In this document: positions 1-8,052 of the stretch, piece by piece
How the letters are laid out: every line of letters starts with the position of its first letter
Position numbering within the stretch: position 1 is the stretch's first letter
From: Gemmata massiliana
GTDB lineage: Bacteria > Planctomycetota > Planctomycetia > Gemmatales > Gemmataceae
NCBI RefSeq assembly: GCF_901538265.1
Contig: NZ_LR593886.1
Coordinates: 8,453,738 to 8,517,737 of the forward strand
Length of the DNA stretch: 64,000 nucleotides
Reading direction: 5' to 3'
Notes under the pieces: generated by a model
The model's database searches: none
Seen by the model: the letters and a program-made list of their open reading frames with translations, nothing else
Told to the model about the DNA's origin: nothing
Translations under genes and position numbers: made by a program

Positions 1-143
1 CATCATTCTTGCAAATGTACATTTCAGCCTCAATTTCAGATTTCTGACAGATTTAGATCCAGGATTGATGGCCACGAACCTCTCGATGCTGTCGAGGTGT
101 GGCCACAATGCAATCTCAAATCTCAAATCTGAAATCACCAATC
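1..143. other. Spacer downstream of rplN with a hairpin and short word repeats
   Basis: No gene is visible. On the minus strand the bases at the window edge read ATGATG (positions 6 to 1). In the usual gene order rplX would follow rplN, so its start may be cut off here; this is inference only. Positions 69-105 can fold: arm 69-75 pairs with 99-105 and 78-82 with 94-98. There is no U-run after it, so a terminator is not supported. Positions 110-141 carry repeated AAATCT-like words that recur in other spacers of the window. Confidence 0.4.
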
Positions 144-509
144 TCAGACGACTTCGGCCGCCAGACTGAGGATCTTATTGAACTTCGCCCGGAGTTCACG
201 GGGAACCGCACCAAAGATACGGGTGCCGCGCGGGTTGTTGTCGTTGTCGAGCAGAACCAGAGCGTTGCGGTCGAACCGAACGTAGCTCCCGTCCTCGCGG
301 CGGGTCGCGACGCGGGTCCGCACCACGACACCCTTCACCACGTCGCCCTGCTTCACGTCACCACCGGGCAGCGCCTTCTTCACGCTGGCCCGAATGATGT
401 CCCCCAGGTACGCGACCCGGCGCTTGCTGCCGCCGAGCACCTGGATACACATCACTTCCTTCGCCCCGGTGTTGTCGGCCACATCGAGGTAGGTATACAT
501 CTGGATCAT
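144..509 (-). CDS. rplN: 50S ribosomal protein L14
   Basis: The product is 121 aa, the normal L14 length. It starts [20 protein letters not shown] and carries the L14 signature region around [19 protein letters not shown], ending in the conserved [18 protein letters not shown]14 sits at the large-subunit face that contacts 16S rRNA. It is the last complete gene of this S10-type operon, about 106 bp after rpsQ, a wide gap for ribosomal genes. That gap is filled with word repeats rather than a gene. Confidence 0.97.
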   Translation of the reverse strand: MIQMYTYLDVADNTGAKEVMCIQVLGGSKRRVAYLGDIIRASVKKALPGGDVKQGDVVKGVVVRTRVATRREDGSYVRFDRNALVLLDNDNNPRGTRIFGAVPRELRAKFNKILSLAAEVV

Positions 510-615
510 GGGTATCCCTCAACGGGACTTCAGATTGCAGATCTATGATTGGCGATCGCCCGGCAATGCACCGGGCGACCTCGAATCGGAAATCACAAAC
601 CTGAAATCGAGTCGG

Positions 616-972
616 CTATTTCTTCTCAACGGTCGGGGCCGCGGCGTCGCTCCCGGCGACAGCACCTTCGAGGTTCGAGAGCGTGCGGCTCGGGGCACGC
701 TTGACGACCTTCACCAGGTTCCAACGTTTGGTCTTCGACAGCGGCCGGCTCTCGACGATCTCGACCGTGTCGCCGAGGTGCGAGTCGTTCGCTTCGTCGT
801 GGACGTAGCAGACGGTCCGGCGCTTGACGAACTTGCCGTACTTCGGGTGACGGACCAGGCGCTCGACCTCGACGCGGCGGGTCTTGGCCATCTTGTCGCG
901 GGTCACGACGCCTTCGAGAACGCGGCGCCCGGTCGTCTTCTCGGCCGCCGCCGGTGTGTTCGTATCCGCCAT
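616..972 (-). CDS. rpsQ: 30S ribosomal protein S17
   Basis: The product is 118 aa, against about 85 for most bacteria. The core GVVTRDKMAKTRRVEVERL...HPKYGK and the strand VEIVESRPLSKTKRWNLVKV are typical S17 and bind helices of the 16S 5' domain. It has a short Ala/Thr-rich leader of about 15 residues and a C-terminal tail rich in Ala, Val and Lys. The ATG overlaps the TAA of rpmC by one base (TAATG), which suggests translational coupling and fixes the start. Confidence 0.96.
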   Translation of the reverse strand: MADTNTPAAAEKTTGRRVLEGVVTRDKMAKTRRVEVERLVRHPKYGKFVKRRTVCYVHDEANDSHLGDTVEIVESRPLSKTKRWNLVKVVKRAPSRTLSNLEGAVAGSDAAAPTVEKK

Positions 973-1412
973 TACTTACCACTCCCCTTCGGCGTGCTCT
1001 TTTTGGCGTCGGTCTTCTTCTCGCCGGCGGCGGGAGCCGCGGGCACCACCGGAGCGGGCGGCGCGATCGGGAGCGTCCCGCCCTTCGCGACGTAGAACCG
1101 CTTGAGGCGGGCGCCCTGACGGTGCGCAGTGCGCTTGCCGGGCAGACCCGCGTCTTCCTTCGCTTGGAGCGAGGCGATGCGGACGCTCAGTTGTTCGGTC
1201 GACAGGCCGCTGAGCTTACCCAGTTCCTTTTCCCGCTGGAGGGTGCGGATGCGAGCGATGTCGCGGCGCGCCTTGCGGATCTCCGACGGCGTTTCGAGCC
1301 GGTCGGTCGCCGACTGGAAGCGGAGCTGGAACAGGTGCTTTTCGGTATCCTTGAGGGCGAGCGACAGTTGTTCGTCGCTCATGCCCCGGAACTCTTTCAT
1401 GCGGTTCGGCAT
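972..1412 (-). CDS. rpmC: 50S ribosomal protein L29 with long C-terminal extension
   Basis: Residues about 5-70 match L29: a MKEFRGMSDEQL start, then the helical hairpin with LFQLRFQ and RKARRDIARIRTLQRE. Usual L29 ends near residue 65. This 146-aa protein continues for about 75 more residues, first basic (AHRQGARLKRFYVAKGG) and then Pro/Ala and Lys rich. L29 lies at the peptide exit tunnel. I chose ATG at 1412 because GAGGTGG lies 6 bases upstream; a TTG at 1433 is an in-frame alternative. The stop overlaps the rpsQ start. Confidence 0.93.
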   Translation of the reverse strand: MPNRMKEFRGMSDEQLSLALKDTEKHLFQLRFQSATDRLETPSEIRKARRDIARIRTLQREKELGKLSGLSTEQLSVRIASLQAKEDAGLPGKRTAHRQGARLKRFYVAKGGTLPIAPPAPVVPAAPAAGEKKTDAKKSTPKGSGK

Positions 1413-1540
1413 CACCCACCTCGGTGAATTCAAGATCGCGGATGTACGGCTGAAGGTGCCTAGCGGCTCCGGTGTCTCGCGGACCCACGGCCCTCGCGCC
1501 GTCCGCCCAATCTCAAATCACGAATCTTCAGTCTCGAATC

Positions 1541-1999
1541 TTAGATGTTGGGGCGCCGGGTCACGAACCGGCACTTGAACGGCATCTTGTATGCTACGCG
1601 AGCCAAGCAGTCCTTGGCCGTGCTCTCGGGCACCCCGCCCAACTCGAAGAGCACCTGCCCGGGGCGGACGACCGCAGCCCAGTATTCCGGCTCGCCCTTA
1701 CCCTTACCCATCCGGGTCTCTGCCGGGATGGAGGTAACCGGCTTGTGCGGGAACACGCGGATGTAGTACCGGCCCTCACCGGAGACGAACCGCGTCATGG
1801 TGACGCGCCCGCTCTCGATGCACTCGGCCGACAACCAGCCGCCCTCGAGCGTTTGCAGCCCGTAGTCCCCGTAGGCCACGTAGTTGCCGCGGTGCGCGTT
1901 GCCCTTGATCGGGCCGTTGTACTTGGCCCGGGTTGTCCGCGCGCGGACAACGCCGCGTTGTGCTTTGCGGTACTTGACCCGTTTGGGCATCTGTGGCAT
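1541..1999 (-). CDS. rplP: 50S ribosomal protein L16
   Basis: The 152-aa product begins MPQMPKRVKYRKAQRG, the standard L16 start, and has the conserved TMTRFVSGEGRYYIRVFPHKP and EYWAAVVRPGQVLFEL regions. L16 organises the A-site side of the large subunit. A second Met three codons in (1990) would give the commoner MPKR start. It lies about 130 bp before rpmC and 44 bp after rpsC. Confidence 0.97.
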   Translation of the reverse strand: MPQMPKRVKYRKAQRGVVRARTTRAKYNGPIKGNAHRGNYVAYGDYGLQTLEGGWLSAECIESGRVTMTRFVSGEGRYYIRVFPHKPVTSIPAETRMGKGKGEPEYWAAVVRPGQVLFELGGVPESTAKDCLARVAYKMPFKCRFVTRRPNI

Positions 2000-2043
2000 C
2001 GGCGCTGTCTCCCGTCAGATGGTCGCTGAAATCAGTTGCCCGC

Positions 2044-2784
2044 TTAGCCGTTATTGCGGGGGGCGCCGCCGCGCCGGGGGCGCCGCCGTTGGTTCTGACC
2101 GGCTTGTGCGTCGGTCGTGTCGGCGATGTCGCCGGTGAGATAGTCGCCCTGGTTCACCCAGGCCTTGATCCCGATGTTGCCCTGCGGCGTGACTGCCTCG
2201 GCGAATCCGTACTCGACCTTGCACCGGAGCGTCGAGAGCGGGATGGACCCTTCCATCCCCTTCTCGCACCGGGCCATTTCCGCACCGCCGAGCCGCCCGG
2301 AGAGCTGGAGCTTGACGCCCTTGGCGCCGCCCTCCATCGCCCGCTGCATGGCTTGCTTCATCGTGCGGCGGAAGCTGGCCCGCTTCTCGAGCTGTTCCGC
2401 GATGTCCTCAGCGATGAGCTGGGCGTCGATCTCCGGCCGGGTCACTTCGACGGTCTTCACCTCAATGTGCCGGCGGGTCAACTTCTCCAGCGCCTTCGTG
2501 AGCTTGTCGATCTTCTCGCCCTTCTTCCCGATGATCGCCCCGACGCGACTGCTGGTGACGACGACCGTCACGCGCTCGCGGGTGCGTTCGATCCGGATCT
2601 CGGCGATCGCGGGCCGCTGCTCCTTGCGGTCCTTCTTGTTCGTGAGGAACTTCTGGATGAACGCGCGGATCGCGACGTCTTCGAGAAGCAACTCGGCGAA
2701 GTCCTGCTTGCTGGCGTACCACGTGCTCCGCCACGGCCGCATGATGCCGGTTCGGAACCCTGTCGGTCGAACTTTCTGGCCCAT
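2044..2784 (-). CDS. rpsC: 30S ribosomal protein S3
   Basis: From ATG 2784 the protein is 246 aa, starting MGQKVRPTGFRTGIM as in S3. The open frame runs 23 codons further upstream, but that part does not resemble S3. The KH domain is visible at VVVTSSRVGAIIGKKGEKID, and the C-terminal S3 domain has the SGRLGGAEMAR motif. S3 lines the mRNA entry channel. The C-terminus ends in a short Arg/Pro/Gly-rich tail. Confidence 0.97.
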   Translation of the reverse strand: MGQKVRPTGFRTGIMRPWRSTWYASKQDFAELLLEDVAIRAFIQKFLTNKKDRKEQRPAIAEIRIERTRERVTVVVTSSRVGAIIGKKGEKIDKLTKALEKLTRRHIEVKTVEVTRPEIDAQLIAEDIAEQLEKRASFRRTMKQAMQRAMEGGAKGVKLQLSGRLGGAEMARCEKGMEGSIPLSTLRCKVEYGFAEAVTPQGNIGIKAWVNQGDYLTGDIADTTDAQAGQNQRRRPRRGGAPRNNG

Positions 2785-2914
2785 GTCTATCCTCGCTCGC
2801 TTCGGTACCGCTCCCGTCCTCGCTCGCGGTGTCACCCGTGCAACACCGCACATTCGGAGGGCGCGGAAGGCGCGCCGCGGCTAAATCGTTCGCTGACAAA
2901 CGTTGAAAACAAGT

Positions 2915-2930
2915 GAGGGGCCGGCCCCTC
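2915..2930. repeat. Perfect 16-bp GC palindrome in the rplV-rpsC spacer
   Basis: Positions 2915-2930 read the same on both strands (GAGGGG CC GG CCCCTC in pieces). The spacer 2785-2962 holds no gene. The palindrome is followed by a half copy at 2931-2940. It resembles the GC-rich REP-type palindromes seen elsewhere in this window. Confidence 0.55.
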
Positions 2931-2962
2931 TGCCGGCCCCCGCGCCGCGATCGCGCGAACCG

Positions 2963-3361
2963 TCACGCGGTGGGCGCTGGTGCCGTTGCTGCCGGGGCTT
3001 CCGTCGCCGGAACCCCGACCGTCTCTTCGAGCGGATCGGACAGCGTCACGTGAATGTGTGACATCCGCCGCTTGATCTGGAACGCGGTCCCACGGGCACG
3101 CGGCTGGATCCGCTTGAACGTCGGCGCGCCGTCCACACGGCACTCCGAGACGATCAGGGCGTCCGGGTCCGGGCACTCGCGGTCGTCGGCGTTGCCGTAG
3201 GCGCTCTGGATCACGGCCAGGAGCAACTTCGCACTGCGGTTCGGGTAGAACCGCAGGAGCTGCAGCGCTTCGTCTACGTTTTTGCCGCGAACGAGGTCGG
3301 CGAACAACCGGATCTTCCGGGGGCCGACGTCCGCGAACCGGTGCAGAGCTTTATAGTCCAT
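2963..3361 (-). CDS. rplV: 50S ribosomal protein L22
   Basis: The product is 132 aa, slightly longer than the usual 110-115. It starts MDYKALHRFADVGPRKIRLF and contains DLVRGKNVDEALQLLRFYP plus the tunnel-loop region ending in FKRIQPRARGTAFQIKRRMS. L22 forms part of the exit tunnel near the macrolide site. A tail of about 20 residues is Ala/Pro/Thr rich. The spacer to rpsS (3362-3473) is built from GTTCAG-like words. Confidence 0.96.
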   Translation of the reverse strand: MDYKALHRFADVGPRKIRLFADLVRGKNVDEALQLLRFYPNRSAKLLLAVIQSAYGNADDRECPDPDALIVSECRVDGAPTFKRIQPRARGTAFQIKRRMSHIHVTLSDPLEETVGVPATEAPAATAPAPTA

Positions 3362-3473
3362 AGCAGTGTTCAGTTTCGGTGTTCAGTTTTCAGCATCCAG
3401 TTCGCGGCGTTCGATCAGTTAGCGTCACTTAGCGTGCCGACTGAAACCGAACGCTCAAAACCGAACAGGCTCA

Positions 3474-3758
3474 CTACTTACCCGCCGGGGCCGCGGCCTT
3501 CTTACCGCCGGAGTGCCCCTTGAACGTCCGCGTCGGGGAGAACTCACCCAACTTGTGCCCGACCATGTCTTCGGTGCAGTACACCTTGACGAAGGTCTTG
3601 CCGTTGTGAACGAGGAACGTAGCCCCGATGAAGTCCGGCAGGATCGTGCAGTCACGCGCCCACGTCTTGATCGGTTCCCTGTTCGCGCCCTGCTGCTTCG
3701 TGACCTTGTCGAGGAGACGTTGGTCGAAGTGCGGGCCTTTCTTTAGTGACCGGCTCAT
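3474..3758 (-). CDS. rpsS: 30S ribosomal protein S19
   Basis: The 94-aa product has the classic start [19 protein letters not shown] and the core [20 protein letters not shown], then [18 protein letters not shown]19 binds the head of the 30S subunit next to S13. Length and both ends are normal. The stop lies 113 bp before the rplV start. Confidence 0.97.
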   Translation of the reverse strand: MSRSLKKGPHFDQRLLDKVTKQQGANREPIKTWARDCTILPDFIGATFLVHNGKTFVKVYCTEDMVGHKLGEFSPTRTFKGHSGGKKAAAPAGK

Positions 3759-3931
3759 ACTCTACTCTCGCCTCTTGGACGCCTCTCGGACCGACCGCCG
3801 GCACAAAACGAAAACCCGGCTCTATCGGACCGGGACTATTACATCTATGAACAACTCGTGTGGAAGACCAGTTGTTTTTCGCCAACCGGTCGTTCCGCGT
3901 CACGCGGCCCCAGCGAACCACCGCGCCAAAA

Positions 3932-4810
3932 TCACGCCGTGTTCTGGAACGGGCCCGCGGGCCGACGCCGAATGATCGCCTTGCCGCCGGGCTTCCGCTT
4001 GTGGCGGGTCTTGCCGCCCTTGGCGGGCACCGAGGTCGGCGAACACGGGTTACGACCACCAGCCGTCCGCCCCTCACCGCCGCCCATCGGGTGGTCGGTC
4101 GGGTTCATACTGGTACCGCGGTTGTGGGGCTTGCGCCCCTTCCAACGCATACGGCCGGCCTTGCCGATGCTGATGTTCATGTGCTCGGCGTTCGACACGG
4201 TCCCGATCGTCGCGCGGCACTTGTTCGGCACGCGGCGGATTTCGCCGCTCGGCATCGTGAGCTGCGCCCAGTCTTTTTCACGGGCCGTGAGCACCGCACC
4301 GCACCCGGCCGAGCGGCAGATCTGGCCGCCCTTGCCCGGTACCATCTCGATGTTGTGGACGGTCATGCCCAGGGGCACCTTCCACAGCGGCATGCAGTTG
4401 CCGGGCTTCGGTTCGACCGCGTCGGACTCACCGGAGATCACCTTGTCGCCGGCCTTCAAGCCGTTCGGCGCCAGGATGTAGGTCCGGGAGAACTCGTGCT
4501 TGTCGTCGCGCGGGTACTCGACCAGTGCGATGCGACTCGTGCGGTTCGGATCGTATTCGACCTGGATCACCGTCGCGGCCACGTTGTCGCGGGTCCGCTT
4601 GAAGTCGATCACCCGGTATCGCTGTTTGTGACCGCCGCCACGGAACCGCGTGGTGGTGATACCCTGGTTGTTGCGCCCGCCCTTTTTCTTCTTCGGCGCG
4701 AGCAGCGACTTCTCGGGCTTGTTCTCGCGCGGGAAGGTGCAGTCCGCGAAGTCGGACACCATCCCGGAGCGGCGGCCCGCAGAAGTCGGTTTGTATTGCT
4801 TGATACCCAT
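3932..4810 (-). CDS. rplB: 50S ribosomal protein L2
   Basis: The 292-aa protein starts MGIKQYKPTSAGRRSGMVSD and contains the RNA-binding core and the C-terminal signature MNPTDHPMGGGEGR. The DHP part of the peptidyl-transferase-associated loop is intact. The next residue is Met where His is usual in other bacteria (DHPHGGGEG). L2 is needed for subunit joining and the peptidyl transferase centre. It is about 15-20 aa longer than the E. coli protein. Confidence 0.97.
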   Translation of the reverse strand: MGIKQYKPTSAGRRSGMVSDFADCTFPRENKPEKSLLAPKKKKGGRNNQGITTTRFRGGGHKQRYRVIDFKRTRDNVAATVIQVEYDPNRTSRIALVEYPRDDKHEFSRTYILAPNGLKAGDKVISGESDAVEPKPGNCMPLWKVPLGMTVHNIEMVPGKGGQICRSAGCGAVLTAREKDWAQLTMPSGEIRRVPNKCRATIGTVSNAEHMNISIGKAGRMRWKGRKPHNRGTSMNPTDHPMGGGEGRTAGGRNPCSPTSVPAKGGKTRHKRKPGGKAIIRRRPAGPFQNTA

Positions 4811-4920
4811 TGCTTCGCCCGTTAATTTCTGATTGAAGACTTCTGATTGATGATCTCAATCAGGCCGCGACCAACCACGCCTCAGCCAGCAATCGAGAAT
4901 CGCAACTCTGAAATCTCAGA

Positions 4921-5286
4921 TCAAAAGAACTCAATCTTGTCTTCTTCGTTCAGCGTAACGATGGCCTTCTTCCACGTCGGGAGCTGGCCCATCGCCTGGC
5001 GGAACCGCCGTTTCTTGCCCTCGCGCACTTGAGTGCGGACGCCCTCGACCTTCACGTTGAACAGTTCCTCGACCGCCGCCTTGATCTGAGTCTTGGTGGC
5101 GAGCGGGTTCACCTGGAACGTGTAGGCGTTGTACCGCGTGCTCTGGTGCGTGCCCTTTTCGGTCACGAGCGGGCGGAGCACCACTTGGTACGAGCGCAGC
5201 TCGATACCCGATTCGCCGTGGACGCACGGCTGGCGGAGCGCCAACTTCCGCCGGTATTTCTTCGGTTTCGGTCGTGTCGTAGCCAT
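4921..5286 (-). CDS. rplW: 50S ribosomal protein L23
   Basis: From residue about 30, LRSYQVVLRPLVTEKGTHQS and NAYTFQVNPLATKTQIKAAVEELFNVKV are typical of L23, the exit-site protein that docks trigger factor and SRP. The 121-aa form has a basic N-terminal extension of about 28 residues (KPKKYRRKLALRQP). A later start would remove it, but no internal Met fits, so the extension is probably real. Spacing to rplD is about 90 bp. Confidence 0.94.
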   Translation of the reverse strand: MATTRPKPKKYRRKLALRQPCVHGESGIELRSYQVVLRPLVTEKGTHQSTRYNAYTFQVNPLATKTQIKAAVEELFNVKVEGVRTQVREGKKRRFRQAMGQLPTWKKAIVTLNEEDKIEFF

Positions 5287-5376
5287 GACGAAGTACCCGG
5301 TACCAAGTTCCCGTTCGATGACAACGTTTCAGGTTCCGCCAACTTGGAACGTGGAACCCGAAACGACCGGAACTAC

Positions 5377-6126
5377 TTACTTCTTGCCGGCGGCCCGGAG
5401 CGACTCCAGCGCGGAGCGAGTCAGCACAAGGCGTCGTTGCTTCAGCACGGTGTAGCAGTTGAATTCCGCGGCCGGTAGGACTTTCACGCCCTGAATGTTG
5501 CGGGCCGACTTGTACACGTTCTGGTCGAGCTTGTCGGTGCCGATGAGGACGGTCGTGTCCAGCAGCGTCACGTCCTGCTCGCCCTTCTCCGTCGTCTTCT
5601 TGCCGATCTTGATGGCCTTCAGGACGCCGGTCATTTCTTTCGTCTTCGGCGCCGCCATCGTCAGGTCGTCGATGATGATCGCTTGCTTGTCGAGGAGCTT
5701 CGACAGCACGGCCATCCGCGTCGCGGCCTTCACCGCCTTCTTCGGCAGGTGGTATTCGTAGTCGCGCGGCTTCGGTCCCTTGGCGGTACCACCACCGCGA
5801 CGCTTGTTCGTGCGCTTCGTACCGGCGCGAGCATTACCGGTGCCCTTTTGCCGGAACAGTTTCTTGGTGCTACCGGCCACCTGACCGCGGCGAAGCGTGT
5901 GGTGGGTACCGGCACGCTGGTTGGCGAGGTACATCAGCACAACGTCGTGCATCAGTTGCCGGCTAATCTTCCCGCCGAACTCGGCCGGATCGATGGTCAC
6001 CGTGCCAACTTCTTCGCCGGCGCGGTTCACGACCGGCACCGTGATCGAAGTCGCAACTTCGATGTGACGGGCAACGGGAGCCACGGCCCCGGTTTCCGGG
6101 GTTTCCGGTGTGGTGCTATCAGCCAT
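5377..6126 (-). CDS. rplD: 50S ribosomal protein L4
   Basis: The 249-aa protein contains the L4 core: QLMHDVVLMYLANQRAGTHH, the tunnel loop QKGTGNARAGTKRTNKRRGGG, and the C-terminal domain with NVYKSARNIQGVKVLPAAEF. It is longer than the usual ~205 aa because of an N-terminal extension of about 35 residues. L4 also represses the S10 operon in E. coli; whether it does here is unknown. The gene before it is rpsJ, not rplC as in the usual order. Confidence 0.96.
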   Translation of the reverse strand: MADSTTPETPETGAVAPVARHIEVATSITVPVVNRAGEEVGTVTIDPAEFGGKISRQLMHDVVLMYLANQRAGTHHTLRRGQVAGSTKKLFRQKGTGNARAGTKRTNKRRGGGTAKGPKPRDYEYHLPKKAVKAATRMAVLSKLLDKQAIIIDDLTMAAPKTKEMTGVLKAIKIGKKTTEKGEQDVTLLDTTVLIGTDKLDQNVYKSARNIQGVKVLPAAEFNCYTVLKQRRLVLTRSALESLRAAGKK

Positions 6127-6352
6127 TATTCAGCCACTCCAAACCCTGCCGTCGCCGGCTTGCCCGGCGGAACCGCGGTGTTGACTTCGCCTATCGGTTT
6201 AGCGACGGGAGATGTCGGCGGTGAAGCGGGGTCGTTTTCTCGCGTGAAACCGCCCGCTTGGGTCTCCGATCGGAGGGCCGCAGCGGGCGGGAGTTAATCT
6301 TTGTACCGCGCGTATCAGCAGAGACAACTCAATTTCTACAGAACCCGTTTTC
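6127..6352. other. rpsJ-rplD spacer where rplC would normally lie
   Basis: Only 226 bp separate rpsJ from rplD, too little for L3 (about 205-220 aa). On the minus strand a frame is open from a TAA near 6292 to a TAA that overlaps the rplD ATG (TAATG). It has no ATG, GTG or TTG at its beginning and its roughly 57 codons do not look like L3. I see no intact gene here. Confidence 0.7.
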
Positions 6353-6685
<333 letters not shown>

Positions 6686-7242
6686 GATTGCTCCTCGGCT
6701 CACTTCGCCGCAGTCCGGCTGTTCAAAATTCAGGAAAGTATAAACGTAAGGGTTATACGCGCGAGCGTCAAGGGAATGGGAACAATAGGAAGCGCGAGAC
6801 GGTGCAAATCCGATCAAGGCATGTTGGCCACAACAAGAAACAAGGGGGCACAAAAGGAAACCCGGAATTGCACGGAACGGAATGCCGTTCAACGCTCCGA
6901 GTTCCTTTTTTGCCCCGAACGGCGCGGGCATGCTCCAGTTGCCCGTGTTTTTGCTTCGTATTCGCTCCGGGGTATCGGTCGAGTACCCGTTTCAAAGTAG
7001 TCGCACCAAACTCGCCGGAAGGCGATTCCATTTTCCCGATCGTCCCACCGTTCAGCGGAACGCGGAAAACCAATTCTGTTTCGGTTTTTCGCCACTCAAT
7101 CGCACTGATACGCATGCGAATCACTCAAATTTTCGCCTTCTGTGCACACTAATCGCGAAGCGCGAGAGACATATCAAACGAAACCGCCCCGTGCCTCGTC
7201 TTACTGTTGGCTCCCATTTAGACGCCGCACACGGGTGATTTC
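6686..7242. other. Divergent spacer between rpsJ and the response regulator
   Basis: These 557 bp must hold the promoters for the S10 operon (minus) and the two-component genes (plus). The middle is less GC-rich than the flanking genes and has several partly self-complementary stretches built on CGTTC/GAACG. I could not identify a convincing leader, riboswitch or coding sequence. The open frames here have no recognisable content. Confidence 0.5.
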
Positions 7243-7983
7243 ATGCCGAAGGCACGCATCATAGTTGTGGAAGACGAGCCAGCTATTCGCCGGGGCGTGT
7301 CCGACGCGCTCCGTTTAAGCGGTTACGAGGTCACGGAAGCGGCGGACGGAATTGTCGGGCTGCGTGAAGCCACTTCCGCGGGCGTCGATTTGGTGCTGCT
7401 CGACATCATGCTCCCGAAGCGCGACGGGCTGGAAGTGCTGAGCGAACTGCGTCGCACCAACCCCACACGTCCGGTCATCCTGCTCACCGCACGCGGCAGC
7501 GAAGACGACCGCGTGCGCGGGCTTAAAATGGGGGCCGACGACTACGTGGTTAAGCCGTTTTCCGCGAAGGAACTGATCGCCCGCGTCGAAGCGATCCTTC
7601 GGCGCACCATGCGAGCGATCCCGGACGTGCGTCTCGTGGAAATGGGCGGGGGAATGATCGACCTCCAGCGCCGCGAGATCCGGTGGAGCGACACAACACG
7701 GGCGGACCTCTCCGAGACGGAAGCCGCGCTGCTCAAATACCTGGTTTGCAACCGCGAGCGTGCGGTGTCCCGCGAAGAACTGCTCTCCCGCGTATGGGGT
7801 ATTGGGACCGCCGGGCTGGAAACGCGGGCCGTCGATATGCACGTGGCCCGCTTGCGGGCGAAGCTCAAAGACCCGCACGGAGGCGAGGACCAGCCCGAAG
7901 CCATCGTCACGGTGCGGGCACACGGGTACATGGCCGGCCCCGCGCTGGCGATTCCGGAAGAAGAATCGGCCCTCAAGTCGTAA
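7243..7983 (+). CDS. OmpR/PhoB-family response regulator
   Basis: Residues 1-120 form a receiver domain with acidic pair E10/D11, phosphoacceptor Asp54 in LVLLDIMLP, Thr82 and Lys104 in DDYVVKPF. Residues about 135-235 form a winged-helix DNA-binding domain with LLKYLVCNRERAVSREELL and RAVDMHVARLRAKLKDP. Together with the kinase 69 bp downstream it makes a two-component pair. The target genes are unknown. The ATG at 7243 has no strong Shine-Dalgarno sequence. Confidence 0.95.
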   Translation: MPKARIIVVEDEPAIRRGVSDALRLSGYEVTEAADGIVGLREATSAGVDLVLLDIMLPKRDGLEVLSELRRTNPTRPVILLTARGSEDDRVRGLKMGADDYVVKPFSAKELIARVEAILRRTMRAIPDVRLVEMGGGMIDLQRREIRWSDTTRADLSETEAALLKYLVCNRERAVSREELLSRVWGIGTAGLETRAVDMHVARLRAKLKDPHGGEDQPEAIVTVRAHGYMAGPALAIPEEESALKS

Positions 7984-8052
7984 GGTCGTAACGTCGCAAG
8001 GTCGAAAGCCTCGAACCGCGCCCGGACCTTGCGGCCTACATCGGAGCGAGAG

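Noticed and set aside
6127-6292. Possible L3 remnant upstream of rplD on the minus strand
   Set aside because: The frame ends in TAATG over the rplD start but has no start codon and no L3-like residues; kept only as a remark.
5683-6297. 204-codon plus-strand frame over rplD and the spacer
   Set aside because: Antisense to L4 for most of its length; its extension into the spacer has no recognisable content.
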